Assembly (NCBI RefSeq): GCF_902459655.1
Contig: NZ_CABPSB010000002.1
Coordinates: 310,001-374,000 of the forward strand
Length of the DNA stretch: 64,000 nucleotides
Source: Pandoraea anhela
GTDB taxonomy: Bacteria; Pseudomonadota; Gammaproteobacteria; Burkholderiales; Burkholderiaceae
Direction: 5' to 3'
Below, piece by piece: positions 44,930-55,764 of this stretch. Numbering within the stretch: position 1 is the first letter of the stretch; each line of letters opens with the position of its first letter. The translations under genes and the position numbers were made by a program. The notes under the pieces are model-generated. The model was given only the letters and a program-made list of their open reading frames with translations. It did no database searches and had not been told where the DNA came from.

Positions 44930-46741
44930 TTACCGGACGGCTGAGGCCGGTGCGGCGACCGTGGCTGTCGGGGCGGCAGCCGATGCCGTGGGCGCAGCGG
45001 ATCGGACGAAGGCACGGAAGCGCTCGTTCGTATCGCCCGCGCGGCCGCCTTGCCAGATCTCCTGCCAGCCGTCGTCCGGCACGGCAATCCGTGCATTGGC
45101 CTTGTCCAGCACGAGCAACGTACCGCAGCGCGGCGCGTCTGCGAGGCTCGCCAGCTGCACCGGCCGGACATCGATGAAATAGTCGAGCATGCCCCGCTCC
45201 GACTCGCCCATGTTGAATGACCCGATGCAAGCGCTCACCCCCGAGGCGTCCGTCTTTGGCGCCTTCACCAGCGCAGCCTGGAGCGCGGCGAAAGGCGTGC
45301 GGTAGCTGCGTGCTTCGTTGACCCACGGCAGCAGCAACGTCGAGAGCGTTCCCCATACGAACAACAGGCCGGCAAACCCGAAAACCAGCGCGCCGAGTCG
45401 ACGACGATGCACGATGGCCGCGCCCCACAGTGCGGCGATCACGAGCGCCGCCAGCACCAGTCCCGGCGAGAACGGCAATACATAGTCGAGCGGCAGCCAT
45501 TTGCCGATGGGGCCGGCGGCGACATGTCCGTTTCCGGTCAGTTGCAGCCCCCACCGTACCCACAGGAAAAGCCCCAGCACGCTCATGAGGACCAGCGCCA
45601 CGCCGGACCACGTCTTCTCCAGCCAGGACGGCAGACGCACCCCCGCCCCCAACACGGCGATCGCCGGGAAGAGCGACAACATATAGATATCGCGGATGGC
45701 CGACGAGACCACCAGCGTCAGCACGAACAGTCCGACGTACAGCCACAGCATGGCGAGTTCGGGACACGCGGCGGCGAAGCGTCGCACGCCGCCCTGTCGC
45801 AGTTGCGCGATCAGCGCGCCGAGCGCGAGCCAACCGGCGGGAAACGTGAGTCCGAGCAGGCTCGTCACGTCGTTCCAGTACGACTTGCGCTCGCCGCCGA
45901 GATGCACGAAACCGAAGAAGCGACCGAAGTTGTTATCCCAGAACCATTCGATGAACAACGGTTCGGAGGCGCGCCAGAACAGCACTGGCCAAACGATCAG
46001 CCACGGGAGCGACGCCAGCACCGCCCAACCGAGCGACGCCGCATAGCGTCGCGTGCGATAGGCCGGCAGCAGGAGTACGGCGAGCGCGGTGAGTCCGAGC
46101 ACGCCCGGCACCAGCAGGCCCTTGCTGAGGAACGCGATGCCCGCGCCCGTGCCGAACAGCAGCCCCCAAAGCCGCGCGGAGTTTACCGCTCGGGCCTGGG
46201 CCAGACGCGCCAGCGCCGCCAGCGCGAGCGCCGCGCCCGCCAGTTGCGGCACGTCCGCCGTCAGCTTGTGGATGTTTTCGATGGCGCCGAAACTGCCGAC
46301 CATGAGCATCGGCGCGAGCCAGTGGAACGTGTCGGCGCCATACAGGCGTTGCGCCAGCCGACCTACACAGATCACCGCGATCACGAGCCACGCGAGCACC
46401 GCGATTTGCGCACCCTGGAAGACCGGCAGCACGTCGGACGTAAGCCGCGCGAACAACGCCCCCGTCCAGTACATGACCGGCGGCTTCTCTACGAAGGGGT
46501 CGGCCGCCACGTGCGGCACGATCAGGTCGTGCCCCCGGAAGAAGTTCAGCACCATACCGACCGAATACGGCTCGTCGGCTTTCCACGGATCGCGATCGAA
46601 CAGGCCCGCGAGCAGAAACGCGAACAGCAGCGCGGCGCTCAGCCAGTAGATCGTGCGAGCACGGGATGACGGCGACGCGGACGACGAAGCGGACGAGGGG
46701 GATGAGGCAGACGAGGCGGTCTTATGGGTGGCGATGGACAT
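44930..46741 (-). CDS. ArnT/PMT-family membrane glycosyltransferase
   Basis: A 603-residue polytopic membrane protein. After a Ser/Ala-rich N-terminus comes the GT83-type hallmark of an acidic-residue loop ([20 protein letters not shown]) and [14 protein letters not shown], followed by about ten transmembrane segments. ArnT-type enzymes move an undecaprenyl-linked sugar such as 4-amino-4-deoxyarabinose onto lipid A or other acceptors. It is between def and fmt on the same strand. The actual sugar and acceptor are unknown. Confidence 0.85.
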   Translation of the reverse strand: MSIATHKTASSASSPSSASSSASPSSRARTIYWLSAALLFAFLLAGLFDRDPWKADEPYSVGMVLNFFRGHDLIVPHVAADPFVEKPPVMYWTGALFARLTSDVLPVFQGAQIAVLAWLVIAVICVGRLAQRLYGADTFHWLAPMLMVGSFGAIENIHKLTADVPQLAGAALALAALARLAQARAVNSARLWGLLFGTGAGIAFLSKGLLVPGVLGLTALAVLLLPAYRTRRYAASLGWAVLASLPWLIVWPVLFWRASEPLFIEWFWDNNFGRFFGFVHLGGERKSYWNDVTSLLGLTFPAGWLALGALIAQLRQGGVRRFAAACPELAMLWLYVGLFVLTLVVSSAIRDIYMLSLFPAIAVLGAGVRLPSWLEKTWSGVALVLMSVLGLFLWVRWGLQLTGNGHVAAGPIGKWLPLDYVLPFSPGLVLAALVIAALWGAAIVHRRRLGALVFGFAGLLFVWGTLSTLLLPWVNEARSYRTPFAALQAALVKAPKTDASGVSACIGSFNMGESERGMLDYFIDVRPVQLASLADAPRCGTLLVLDKANARIAVPDDGWQEIWQGGRAGDTNERFRAFVRSAAPTASAAAPTATVAAPASAVR

Positions 46742-46901
46742 CTCGGTGAACAGTCGGGGTGTGGGTCCGACGGCAGACGTTCGAGACGCCCCGTCGCAGC
46801 GGCAGAAGGCTGGCGTGTAGCCCGCGAGCGCTGCAAGTATAGAGGACTTTACCGGGCGCGCCCACGGCGGGCGGCCCTCACGGCAGGAAGACGGGCGACG
46901 T

Positions 46902-47405
46902 TCAGGCGCGCTCGGCCTGCTTCTTCATCTTCGCCTTGATGCGGTTGCGCTTGAGCGGCGAGAGGTATTCGACGAACACGCGCCCCTTGAGGTGATCCAT
47001 TTCATGCTGGATGCACACGGCGAGCAGGTCGTCGGCATCGATCACGAACGTCTCGCCCTTCTCGTTCAACGCTTCCACACGTACGCGGTCGGCACGCTCG
47101 ACTTCGTCGTAGATGCCCGGCACGGAGAGGCAACCCTCTTCGTAGACCTTCTGCTCGTCGCTACGCCAGACGATCTTCGGGTTGATGAACACGCGCAACT
47201 CGTCGCGCGTTTCCGAGAGGTCCATCACGATGACTTGCTCGTGGACGTCGACCTGCGTGGCCGCGAGGCCGATGCCGGGGGCGTCGTACATGGTCTCGGC
47301 CATGTCCTTGACGAGTTGACGGATCCGGTCGTCCACCTCGGCGACCGGCTTGGCCACCTTGTGCAGACGCGGATCGGGATACTGAAGAATGGGTAGTAAT
47401 GCCAT
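46902..47405 (-). CDS. def: Peptide deformylase
   Basis: A 167-residue enzyme removing the formyl group of nascent proteins. All three motifs are present: GIGLA (44-48), EGCLS (90-94) and HEMDH (134-138). The start at 47405 ([20 protein letters not shown]) has no clear ribosome site; the longer frame is shadow. It is divergent from dprA, 129 bases away. Confidence 0.97.
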   Translation of the reverse strand: MALLPILQYPDPRLHKVAKPVAEVDDRIRQLVKDMAETMYDAPGIGLAATQVDVHEQVIVMDLSETRDELRVFINPKIVWRSDEQKVYEEGCLSVPGIYDEVERADRVRVEALNEKGETFVIDADDLLAVCIQHEMDHLKGRVFVEYLSPLKRNRIKAKMKKQAERA

Positions 47406-47534
47406 GATAAAAACGGGAATTCGCCGCATTGCCACGCGGGCGAGCGCCGACGCACAATCGTGCGATGGCTGATGTGCATGGCGAGACGCTCGCCGCGCTC
47501 CGCCTGCCCTGGCCCCCCGGTCAATGCTTACCGG

Positions 47535-49100
47535 ATGATGAAAAATTTTAGCATAGCGCTCCCGCCAGTGCTGGCGATCGAAACGCCCGCTGTCGCCGGC
47601 AACGCCCGCCCCACCTGCCTGACCGACGCCCCCTGCGCTGCGGGAGATGCCCCCGCCACGCACGTCGCCCACCTTGATCACCTCGCACCTGTGGCGTCGA
47701 CACCGACCGCGGCGCCCCCTGCGCCGCAAGCACGGATCGGCGCCGATCGCGAGGAAATCGCGGACTGGCTGCGGCTATGCCACACGCCGGGCGTGCCCCC
47801 CGGTGCGGTGCGCCGTCTGCTGACCGCGTTCGGCCCGCCTGCCGCGATCTTCGGCGTCTCGCGCGCCGCATTGGCGGACGTGATTCCACGGGAAATCGCC
47901 ACCCGTCTGCTGGCGCGGACATCGCCCGAACTGCACGCACGGATCGCCCTCACGCGCGAATGGGCCGATCGCCCGGGATGCGCCGTCGTCACCTTGTGCG
48001 AACCGGCCTATCCCCGCGCGCTGCTGACCCTTGGCGACCCACCGCCCATCCTCTACTGTCGGGGGGATGCCGGGCTCGCGAACCGCACCGGCAACGCCGG
48101 GGACATGGCCGCAGCGCTGGTCGGCAGCCGCCGCGCCACGCCGCAGGGACGCGACAACGCCCGGCACTTCGCCCGGGCCTTGGGAGACGCGGGCGTGACC
48201 GTCGTGTCGGGGCTCGCCGCCGGGATCGACGCGGCGGCGCACGAAGGCGCGCTCGAGACGGTGGGGGGCACGTGCGCGGTGATCGGCACCGGCGCAGACG
48301 TCGTCTATCCCGCACGCCACCGGGCGTTGGCCGAGCGCGTCGCGGCGCGCGGTCTGCTGCTCTCGGCGTTTCCCATCGGCACCCCGCCCCGGCCGGAGCA
48401 CTTCCCGCGTCGCAACCGACTCATCGCTGCGTTGGCGCGATGCACCGTGGTCATGGAGGCCACGACGCACTCGGGCTCGCTCATCACGGCGCGTCTGGCG
48501 GGCGAACTCGGGCGCGACGTGCTCGCCGTGCCCGGCTCGATCCACGCGCCGCAGAGCCAGGGCTGCCATGTGCTGATACGGGACGGTGCGACGCTGGCGG
48601 GCTGCGTCGAGGATGTGTTCGAGGCCATGGGCATCGCCGCGCCGGTGACGTCGGCGAGCGCAGCGCGCGACACCGGCAGGCCGTGCAGCACCGCGCGGCG
48701 GCCCCGAACCCACAGCGGCGCTTCCCCGGCGGCGACACCGACCTGCGACGACGTGCCGCGTGGGCACGATGGATGGGACGGTGACCGGAACGACGATGGA
48801 AGCGACGGCGGAAGCAACGAGGGAAGCGATGTGGGGAACGCCACCCGCCCGGCGGCTGTCCACGCCACCATGCAGCGCGAATCGCCGACCTCCGGCGCAT
48901 CGACCGCCCCGCCACCGGGCACGACAGCGATCCTGGAAGCGCTGGGGTATGATCCCGTCAGCGCGGACACCCTGCGCGAGCGCTCCGGCCTGAGCATCGC
49001 CGCCGTGCTCTCGCAGCTCGGCGCGCTCGAGCTCGACGGCCGCATCGCCCGGCTGCCCGGCGGCCGGTTCGTGCGTCGCGAGCCTCCTGAGCGTCGCTGA
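47535..49100 (+). CDS. dprA: DNA processing protein A
   Basis: A 521-residue protein that loads RecA on incoming single-stranded DNA in transformation. Start at 47535 or 47538. Order: an about 60-residue low-complexity lead, SAM-like region ([20 protein letters not shown]), extended Rossmann fold ([70 protein letters not shown]), a long Ala/Thr/Asp/Gly linker (about 390-455), and a C-terminal winged-helix-like domain ([20 protein letters not shown]). It is longer than usual (about 360-400) because of the linker and the lead. Confidence 0.94.
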   Translation: MMKNFSIALPPVLAIETPAVAGNARPTCLTDAPCAAGDAPATHVAHLDHLAPVASTPTAAPPAPQARIGADREEIADWLRLCHTPGVPPGAVRRLLTAFGPPAAIFGVSRAALADVIPREIATRLLARTSPELHARIALTREWADRPGCAVVTLCEPAYPRALLTLGDPPPILYCRGDAGLANRTGNAGDMAAALVGSRRATPQGRDNARHFARALGDAGVTVVSGLAAGIDAAAHEGALETVGGTCAVIGTGADVVYPARHRALAERVAARGLLLSAFPIGTPPRPEHFPRRNRLIAALARCTVVMEATTHSGSLITARLAGELGRDVLAVPGSIHAPQSQGCHVLIRDGATLAGCVEDVFEAMGIAAPVTSASAARDTGRPCSTARRPRTHSGASPAATPTCDDVPRGHDGWDGDRNDDGSDGGSNEGSDVGNATRPAAVHATMQRESPTSGASTAPPPGTTAILEALGYDPVSADTLRERSGLSIAAVLSQLGALELDGRIARLPGGRFVRREPPERR

Positions 49101-49170
49101 GCGCTACTGTTGTGTTTCACCAAGAGTGCCCTGCCCGTCCCCCAATCCCGAACCCGATATCACCGACACC

Positions 49171-49560
49171 ATGCCCGTTTTCGATCCCGTCGCCGACCGT
49201 CCCGCGCTTGCCGCTGCGCTGGCCGAGGGCAACAAGCGTCTCGTGGCCTGTCTGTGCGCGGCGTGGTGCGGCACCTGCCGTGAATATGCGCAGACGTTCG
49301 AGCAACTGGCGGCAAAGCGTCCCGAGTTGTGCTTCGTCTGGGTGGATATCGAAACGCACGCCGACTGGCTCGACGATCACGACATCGAGAACTTCCCGAC
49401 CCTGCTGGTTCAGGACGCGCCCCAGGCCGCAGGACAGGCCCGTTTCTTCGGCCCGGTGTTGCCGGCCATCGGCATTTTGGAGCGGATGCTCGACACCGGC
49501 GTGCTGGGCAACGCCACGGTCGTCGCGCCGGCGCTGCGCGAGCATCTGCTTGCCGATTGA
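49171..49560 (+). CDS. Thioredoxin-like protein
   Basis: A 129-residue cytoplasmic thioredoxin-fold protein. The redox motif is WCGTC (in CLCAAWCGTCREY), with the cis-Pro segment IENFPTLLVQD. ATG at 49171 is preferred; the open frame extends upstream. It follows dprA by 70 bases on the same strand. Substrate unknown. Confidence 0.88.
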   Translation: MPVFDPVADRPALAAALAEGNKRLVACLCAAWCGTCREYAQTFEQLAAKRPELCFVWVDIETHADWLDDHDIENFPTLLVQDAPQAAGQARFFGPVLPAIGILERMLDTGVLGNATVVAPALREHLLAD

Positions 49561-49806
49561 CGCCGGCCGCGCGCCGATCACACCTGCCGGAACGCGGCGG
49601 CGGCCCATTCGGAATCGCGTCGGTGCCGCGCCACAGCACCGCCACGGCCGGGCCGGCGCCACCCTTGCCGCCGGCTTGCGACGCGCTTATGATGTGCCGC
49701 TTTCAGGCACGCCTCGTGCCTGGCCCAACGGCAACGCCGGATTGGCTATATGTTATAAAGCCAACGAATGTCGCCTGGCGACACCCCCTCAACATTACTT
49801 AACGTC

Positions 49807-52521
49807 ATGTCAAAAGCTCTGATCATTGCCGAGAAACCGTCTGTCGCGAATGACATCGCGCGGGCGCTGGGCGGCTTTACCAAGCATGACGAGTACTTCG
49901 AGAACGACGATTACGTCGTCTCCTCGGCGGTTGGCCACCTCGTCGAAATCGGCGCGCCGGAAGACTATGAAGTCAAACGCGGCAAGTGGAGCTTCGCCAA
50001 CCTTCCCGTGATTCCCCCGCACTTCGACCTCAAGCCGATCGCCAAGAGCGAGTCGCGTCTGAAGGTGCTCACCCGTCTCATCAAGCGCAAGGACGTGGAT
50101 GTCCTGATCAACGCCTGTGACGCGGGACGCGAAGGGGAATTGATTTTCCGTCTGATCGCGCAGCATGCGAAGGCGAAGCAGCCGGTCAAGCGTCTGTGGC
50201 TCCAGTCGATGACGCCGCAGTCGATCCGCGACGGCTTCAAGCGCCTGCGCACCGACGACGACATGTTGCCGCTGGCCGACGCCGCGCGCAGCCGTGCCGA
50301 GGCCGACTGGCTGGTCGGCATCAACGGCACGCGCGCCATGACCGCCTTCAACAGCAAGGGCGGCGGCTTCTTCCTGACGACGGTCGGGCGCGTGCAGACG
50401 CCCACGCTGTCGATCGTGGTCGAGCGCGAAGAGAAGATTCGCAAGTTCGTATCGCGCGATTACTGGGAAGTCAAAGCCGAGTTCGTGGCTGCCGCCGGTT
50501 TCTATGAAGGCCGCTGGTTCGACCCGAACTTCAAGCGCAACGAATTCGACCCCGAGCAGCGCGATTCGCGCCTGTGGAGTGTGGCGGCGGCCGAGTCGGT
50601 CGTGGCGGCGGTGCGCGGCAAGCACGGCACCGTCACGGAAGAATCCAAGCCGTCGAGCCAGCTCTCGCCGTTGCTGTTCGATCTGACGAGCCTGCAACGC
50701 GAAGCCAACAGCCGCTTCGGCTTCTCGGCGAAGAACACGCTCGGTCTGGCGCAGGCGCTGTACGAAAAGCACAAGGTGCTCACGTATCCGCGTACCGACG
50801 CCCGGGCGCTGCCGGAAGACTATCTGGCGACCGTCAAAGAAACGATGGCGGTGCTCAAAGAGAGCAACAACTACCACCAGTTCGCCAACCAGATCCTGAA
50901 CAAGGATTGGGTGAAGCCGAACAAGCGGATCTTCGACAACAGCAAGATCAGCGATCACTTCGCCATCATCCCGACGCTTCAGGCGCCGAAGAACCTCTCC
51001 GAGCCGGAGCAGAAGCTGTACGACCTCGTGGTCAAGCGCTTCCTGGCGGTGTTCTTCCCGGCGGCCGAGTATCAGGTGACGACCCGCATCACGGAAGTGG
51101 TCGGTCATCACTTCAAGACCGAGGGCAAGGTTCTGGTGCAGGCCGGCTGGCTCGCCATTTACGGCAAGGAAGGCGCGGACGAAGGCAAGGACGGCAAGAA
51201 CGCGAAGGAAGAACAACCGAACCTCGTGCCGGTTGCCAAGGACGAGAAGGTCGGCGTCGACAAGGTAGCGGCGGTCGGTCTGCAAACCAAGCCGCCCGCG
51301 CGATACAGCGAAGCCACGTTGCTCTCCGCGATGGAAGGCGCGGGCAAACTCGTCGAAGACGGCGAGTTGCGCGAGGCGATGGCCGGCAAGGGCCTCGGCA
51401 CACCGGCCACGCGCGCGGCTATCATCGAAGGCCTGCTCACGGAAAAGTACCTCGTGCGCGAAGGCCGTGAACTGCATCCGACGGCCAAGGCGTTCCAGTT
51501 GATGACGCTGTTGCGCGGCCTCGGCGTGGACGAACTCACGCTGCCCGAACTCACGGGCGAATGGGAAGCCAAGCTCTCGCAAATCGAGCGCGGCGGTCTC
51601 AAGCGTGACGAATTCATGCACGAAATCGCGCAAATGACGCAGACCATCGTCAAGCGGGCGAAGGAATACGACTCCGACACCATCCCCGGCGATTACGCGA
51701 CGCTCAGCACGCCGTGCCCGCATTGCGGCGGCGTGGTCAAGGAGAACTATCGACGCTTCGCCTGCACGAACTGCAACTTCTCGATCTCGAAGATTCCCGG
51801 CGGACGTCAATTCGAAATCCCGGAAGTCGAAGAACTGCTGCGCAACAAGACCATCGGTCCGCTCTCGGGCTTTCGCAGCAAGATGGGACGTCCGTTCTCG
51901 GCCATCATCAAGCTCTCGCCCGATGACGAAATGGGCTACAAGCTCGAATTCGACTTCGGTCAGGACAATGGCGACGAAGACGGCGAAGCCCCGGACTTCA
52001 CGGGTCAGGAGCCGGTGGGGCATTGCCCGAAGTGCAACGGGCGTGTGTTCGAGCACGGCATGCGTTACGTCTGCGAGAACGCCGTCGCCAATCCGAAGAC
52101 GTGCGACTTCACATCGGGCAAGGTGATTCTCCAGCAGGAAATTACGCGCGAGCAGATTCACAAACTGCTCACCGAAGGCAAGACGGATCTGCTGACGAAC
52201 TTCAAGTCGTCGCGCACCGGCCGTACGTTCAAGGCCTATCTGGCCAAGCAGAAGGACGGCAAGATCGGCTTCGAATTCGAGGCGAAGGCCCCGAAGAAGA
52301 CCGCCGCGAAGGCAGGCGCGGACGAAGGCGGGAAGGACAGCGAGAAGAGCGACGAAAAGGTGGCCCCGGCACGCAAGACCGCCGCCCGGACCGCTGCGGC
52401 CAAGGCGCCGGCCAAGAAGGCCGCCGCGAAGAAGACGACCGCGAAGGCCAAACCGGCGACCCGATCGGCCGCCGGCAAGTCCGACGACACCGCGTTCGAC
52501 GAGGACGACGCGCCGTTCTGA
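49807..52521 (+). CDS. topB: DNA topoisomerase III
   Basis: A 904-residue type IA topoisomerase. Toprim domain at the N-terminus (ALIIAEKPSVANDIARALGG; INACDAGREGELIFR), catalytic Tyr327 in VLTYPRTDARALPEDY, and two C-terminal zinc-finger-like modules (CPHCGGVVKENYRRFACTNC and CPKCNGRVFEHGMRYVCE). The last 60 residues are a Lys/Ala-rich tail (KAPAKKAAAKKTTAKAKPAT) resembling histone-like tails and likely binding DNA. It decatenates replication intermediates. Confidence 0.95.
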   Translation: MSKALIIAEKPSVANDIARALGGFTKHDEYFENDDYVVSSAVGHLVEIGAPEDYEVKRGKWSFANLPVIPPHFDLKPIAKSESRLKVLTRLIKRKDVDVLINACDAGREGELIFRLIAQHAKAKQPVKRLWLQSMTPQSIRDGFKRLRTDDDMLPLADAARSRAEADWLVGINGTRAMTAFNSKGGGFFLTTVGRVQTPTLSIVVEREEKIRKFVSRDYWEVKAEFVAAAGFYEGRWFDPNFKRNEFDPEQRDSRLWSVAAAESVVAAVRGKHGTVTEESKPSSQLSPLLFDLTSLQREANSRFGFSAKNTLGLAQALYEKHKVLTYPRTDARALPEDYLATVKETMAVLKESNNYHQFANQILNKDWVKPNKRIFDNSKISDHFAIIPTLQAPKNLSEPEQKLYDLVVKRFLAVFFPAAEYQVTTRITEVVGHHFKTEGKVLVQAGWLAIYGKEGADEGKDGKNAKEEQPNLVPVAKDEKVGVDKVAAVGLQTKPPARYSEATLLSAMEGAGKLVEDGELREAMAGKGLGTPATRAAIIEGLLTEKYLVREGRELHPTAKAFQLMTLLRGLGVDELTLPELTGEWEAKLSQIERGGLKRDEFMHEIAQMTQTIVKRAKEYDSDTIPGDYATLSTPCPHCGGVVKENYRRFACTNCNFSISKIPGGRQFEIPEVEELLRNKTIGPLSGFRSKMGRPFSAIIKLSPDDEMGYKLEFDFGQDNGDEDGEAPDFTGQEPVGHCPKCNGRVFEHGMRYVCENAVANPKTCDFTSGKVILQQEITREQIHKLLTEGKTDLLTNFKSSRTGRTFKAYLAKQKDGKIGFEFEAKAPKKTAAKAGADEGGKDSEKSDEKVAPARKTAARTAAAKAPAKKAAAKKTTAKAKPATRSAAGKSDDTAFDEDDAPF

Positions 52522-52587
52522 GCGTCGGGCGTCTCGTGGCCGTGGTCTAGGCTTCACCGCATCGCCCCGCATCCCCGAGGCAATGAA

Positions 52588-52619
52588 AAACGGCCGCTTC
52601 CGTGAGGAAGCGGCCGTTT
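52588..52619. terminator. Bidirectional terminator between topB and the LysR gene
   Basis: A 14-base-pair perfect stem (AAACGGCCGCTTCC 52588-52601 / GGAAGCGGCCGTTT 52606-52619) with a GTGA loop and flanking A and T runs. It serves the convergent topB and LysR genes. Confidence 0.9.
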
Positions 52620-52656
52620 CGTCATCCAGCGCCTTGAAAACGTCGCAACGATCGTA

Positions 52657-53631
52657 TCAAACCGGCATCTCGCTGGTCGGCGTGGCCGGTGCGCTCGACG
52701 ACACCTTGGGCGGCACCCAGCGCTCGGCAGCAGAAATGCTCTCGTTCTGACGGAAATATTCGACCGTCAGATCGATGAAGCCACGCGTTTTCGCCGACAG
52801 ATACTTGCGGCTCGGATAGACAAGCGAGACGTCGATGGGAGTCTGGGAATAATTGCGCATGAGCGCGACGAGATCGCCGTCGCGCACGTCGTTACCCACC
52901 AGATACGACGGCAGGAACGCAATGCCGTGCCCCAACAAGACCGACTGACGCAGCAACGCCGTGTTGTTGCAGATGAGCTTGTTCTGCACGCGCACCCTGA
53001 CTTCGCCATCCGGCCCGGAGAACACACGGTCGTCGCTCCAGAATTCGCTCGGCAGGCCCAGCACGCCGTGCTCGCCCAGTTCCTGCGGCGTGACCGGCTC
53101 GCCATGTTCGGCGATATAGGCGGGCGAAGCGCACAGCATCACGCGCGTTTCGGCGAGCACGCGCGAGATCAGGCTTTCGCTGTTGATCATGCGCGTGAGC
53201 AGAATTCCGCAGTCGTACCCCTCTTCCACCAGATCGACCGCGCGGTCGGTCAGCGTGAGGTCCACCACGACTTTCGGGTGCAGTTCCTGATACTTCTTGA
53301 CCAGTGGCGCGAGGTTACGCACACCGAACGACACCGGTGCCACGACCTTCAAGGTGCCTTTCGGATCGCGCGAAGCGCTGGAGATGAGGGCATCGGCTTC
53401 GTCGACTTCGTCGATGATCTGCCGGCAGCGTTCGAGATACACCTGACCGGCGCCGGTCAGCGACAGGCTACGGGTGGTGCGGTTGAGCAGACGAACGCCG
53501 AGATGCGATTCGAGTTCCGCGACGTGCCGCGTAACCACAGCGGCAGACAGATCCATCTGGGCGGCCGTACGGGCAAAACTCCCGTTATCGGCCACTTTGA
53601 CGAAAACGCGCATCGATTGCAGACGGTCCAT
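52657..53631 (-). CDS. LysR-type transcriptional regulator
   Basis: A 324-residue regulator. The N-terminal helix-turn-helix (MRVFVKVADNGSFARTAAQM; LSAAVVTRHVAELESHLGVR) is followed by LNRTTRSLSLTGAGQVYLER and the substrate-binding domain. It is of the DmlR/AaeR-like subgroup. It is convergent with topB; the gene it controls is not evident. Confidence 0.92.
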   Translation of the reverse strand: MDRLQSMRVFVKVADNGSFARTAAQMDLSAAVVTRHVAELESHLGVRLLNRTTRSLSLTGAGQVYLERCRQIIDEVDEADALISSASRDPKGTLKVVAPVSFGVRNLAPLVKKYQELHPKVVVDLTLTDRAVDLVEEGYDCGILLTRMINSESLISRVLAETRVMLCASPAYIAEHGEPVTPQELGEHGVLGLPSEFWSDDRVFSGPDGEVRVRVQNKLICNNTALLRQSVLLGHGIAFLPSYLVGNDVRDGDLVALMRNYSQTPIDVSLVYPSRKYLSAKTRGFIDLTVEYFRQNESISAAERWVPPKVSSSAPATPTSEMPV

Positions 53632-54076
53632 GTTGTTTCCAATCGTGATGTGCCGCGTCGTTTCGGCAACAACGAGTATGGGCGGACCGGCGAGTTACCG
53701 GCACTGCGGATACCCGCGGGCACCGGTCGGACCGCCGCCCCGGGGATTCCGGGGCGAGCCTCGCGCGTGCCGCCAGGGCTGTCGACACGGCGGGGGACTT
53801 CGATGAAGCAGTAGTGAAGCTGTATTTAGGGCGTAGCTTACCGTAGGCGACGAAAAATTGCCTGACGCGGCAACGATTTCGACGCACCGCAGCCGCCCCG
53901 TATGCGCGCGACGACGCACAAATGAGCTTTCAATGCGCGGTTTTGCGCAATGTCTCGACGATCGATCTCGCGCACACGCAGCATGCGTACTGCCAGCGGG
54001 GTGTTTGACGCAGGTCACGGCGCGGCGTTCAGGGCGCCGCTACAGTCGAATATCACCGATTGTTACAGGCCTCGTC
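53632..54076. promoter_or_regulatory. Divergent region between the LysR gene and hemN
   Basis: About 445 bases without a supported gene. It carries the FNR-type site and -10 of the hemN promoter near its right end (listed separately) and must hold the LysR gene promoter at its left end. No other site was recognised. Confidence 0.55.
54005..54018 (+). promoter_or_regulatory. FNR/Anr-type operator of hemN
   Basis: TTGAC-GCAG-GTCAC matches the FNR/Anr consensus TTGAT-N4-ATCAA at 8 of 10 specified positions, and the two arms are complementary except for the outermost base pair. A -10-like TACAGT at 54041-54046 would give a start site near 54053, placing the operator centre at -41.5, the class II activator position. 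hemN is a classic anaerobically induced gene. Confidence 0.75.
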
Positions 54077-55621
54077 ATGAATCCCATTCCTATTTTGTCG
54101 ACGCCTTGCGCCAGCGCGCCCGATGATCCGCACGGCGGCACACCGTGCCCCGGCTGCACGTCCTCCAGCGCCGGTGCCCAGCACCATGACCATGGATCCT
54201 CCCCCTGCAAGTCGCGCAAGGGACTGTCCCCCCGGTCGGCGCCGTACACACCGGTGCACGTCGACGCCCGCCTTCTTGGCCGTTACGACATCAACGGACC
54301 GCGTTACACGTCTTACCCCACGGCGCTCCAGTTTCGCGACGACTTCGGCGCTGGCGACTACGCACGCGCGGCCGCGCAATCCAAGCGCACCGGCCGACCG
54401 ATCTCGCTATATCTGCACGTACCGTTCTGCGATACCGTGTGCTTTTACTGCGCATGCACCAAGATCGTCACGAACAATCGCGCGCATGCCGACGCTTACG
54501 TGGCGCGCCTGCATGCGGAGATCGCGAGACAGGCGTCGCTGCTCGGCGCCGGCCGCACGCTCTCCCAGATGCATTGGGGCGGCGGCACCCCGACGTTCCT
54601 CTCACTGGAGCAAATCGCGTCGCTCATCGACGCCATCGGCCGACAGTTCGTGATGACGCATGACGACAGCGCCGAGTACGCCATCGAGATCGACCCGCGT
54701 AGCGCCGGGCCGGCATCGATTCGCGCGCTGCGGGCGCTCGGGTTCAATCGACTGTCCATCGGCGTGCAGGACTTCGATCCGCGCGTTCAGGAAGCGATTC
54801 ATCGCGTGCAGCCGCGCGCCCTGGTCGAGGCCACTCTCGACGCCGCGCGCAGTTGCGGCTTCAAGTCCGTCAACTTCGACTTGATCTATGGGTTGCCGCA
54901 TCAGACCGCGGCATCCTTTTCGAACACGCTCGACGCCGTGATCGAGATGGCGCCCGAGCGGCTGTCGGTGTTCAGCTATGCGCATCTGCCGCAGCAATTC
55001 AAGATGCAGCGCTGCCTGCCGGAGACATTGCCCGACGCGCGGCAAAAACTCGCGCTGCTGCAAACGATCATCACGCGTCTGACCGATGCCGGTTACGTCT
55101 ATATCGGGATGGATCACTTCGCTCGCCCGGACGACGAACTCGCGCTCGCGCAGACGGCGGGCACGCTGCACCGCAACTTCCAGGGCTACAGCACGCGGGC
55201 CGACTGCGATCTCATCGGCGTCGGCATGTCGGCCATCGGGCGCATCGGCGACAGTTACGCACAGAACGAGAAGACGCTGAAAGCGTATTACGAGGCCATC
55301 GACGCCGGCGGTCTGGCCATCGCGCGCGGCGTGCAACTCGACACGGACGACCACATCCGGCGCGATGTCATCTCGCGGCTGATGTGCCACATGGCGCTCG
55401 ACTTCAGCGCCGTCGAGCGGGCTCACGGCATCGATTTCGTATCGTACTTCGCGACCGAACTGGGCGAGTTGGCCGATCTGTGCGCAGACGGCCTCGTCGC
55501 CATCGACGCCCACGGACTGCGCGTTCTGCCCGCCGGTCGCCTGCTGGTGCGGGTCGTGGCGCAAGTGTTCGACGGCTATCGTCGCAGCGCCGCCAACGAC
55601 CGATGCGCGAAGGTGCTGTAA
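54077..55621 (+). CDS. hemN: Oxygen-independent coproporphyrinogen III oxidase
   Basis: A 514-residue radical-SAM enzyme of haem synthesis used without oxygen. The start at 54077 is supported by the promoter arrangement; the 70 N-terminal residues include a short Cys/His-rich stretch (CPGCTSSSAGAQHHDHG). The core holds RYDINGPRYTSYPTALQF, the cluster motif C-x3-C-x2-C in PFCDTVCFYCACTK, MHWGGGTPTFL and the HemN C-terminal domain. It is convergent with the ybdD/cstA genes. Confidence 0.95.
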   Translation: MNPIPILSTPCASAPDDPHGGTPCPGCTSSSAGAQHHDHGSSPCKSRKGLSPRSAPYTPVHVDARLLGRYDINGPRYTSYPTALQFRDDFGAGDYARAAAQSKRTGRPISLYLHVPFCDTVCFYCACTKIVTNNRAHADAYVARLHAEIARQASLLGAGRTLSQMHWGGGTPTFLSLEQIASLIDAIGRQFVMTHDDSAEYAIEIDPRSAGPASIRALRALGFNRLSIGVQDFDPRVQEAIHRVQPRALVEATLDAARSCGFKSVNFDLIYGLPHQTAASFSNTLDAVIEMAPERLSVFSYAHLPQQFKMQRCLPETLPDARQKLALLQTIITRLTDAGYVYIGMDHFARPDDELALAQTAGTLHRNFQGYSTRADCDLIGVGMSAIGRIGDSYAQNEKTLKAYYEAIDAGGLAIARGVQLDTDDHIRRDVISRLMCHMALDFSAVERAHGIDFVSYFATELGELADLCADGLVAIDAHGLRVLPAGRLLVRVVAQVFDGYRRSAANDRCAKVL

Positions 55622-55661
55622 CGGATCACACGCGGCGTCACATCGCATTACCAGACGGCAA

Positions 55662-55690
55662 AACGCCCGATGGGATCTCCACCGGGCGTT
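55662..55690 (+). terminator. Probable terminator after hemN
   Basis: AACGCCCG (55662-55669) pairs with CGGGCGTT (55683-55690) around a 13-base loop, followed by CTTG. The stem is strong but the T-run is short. It lies between convergent hemN and ybdD. Confidence 0.6.
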
Positions 55691-55764
55691 CTTGTATCGC
55701 CGACGTCATCGAAGGGTGATCGATCACATCGGCGAATCTGGCGATTCCGAGTCGGTCGTGCCGA

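Noticed and set aside
46742-46901. Small gene between def and the glycosyltransferase
   Set aside because: Only short shadow frames without ribosome sites are present.
49810-52572. Minus-strand 920-residue open frame opposite topB
   Set aside because: It is the antisense of topB, with Arg/His/Leu-rich shadow composition and no domain.
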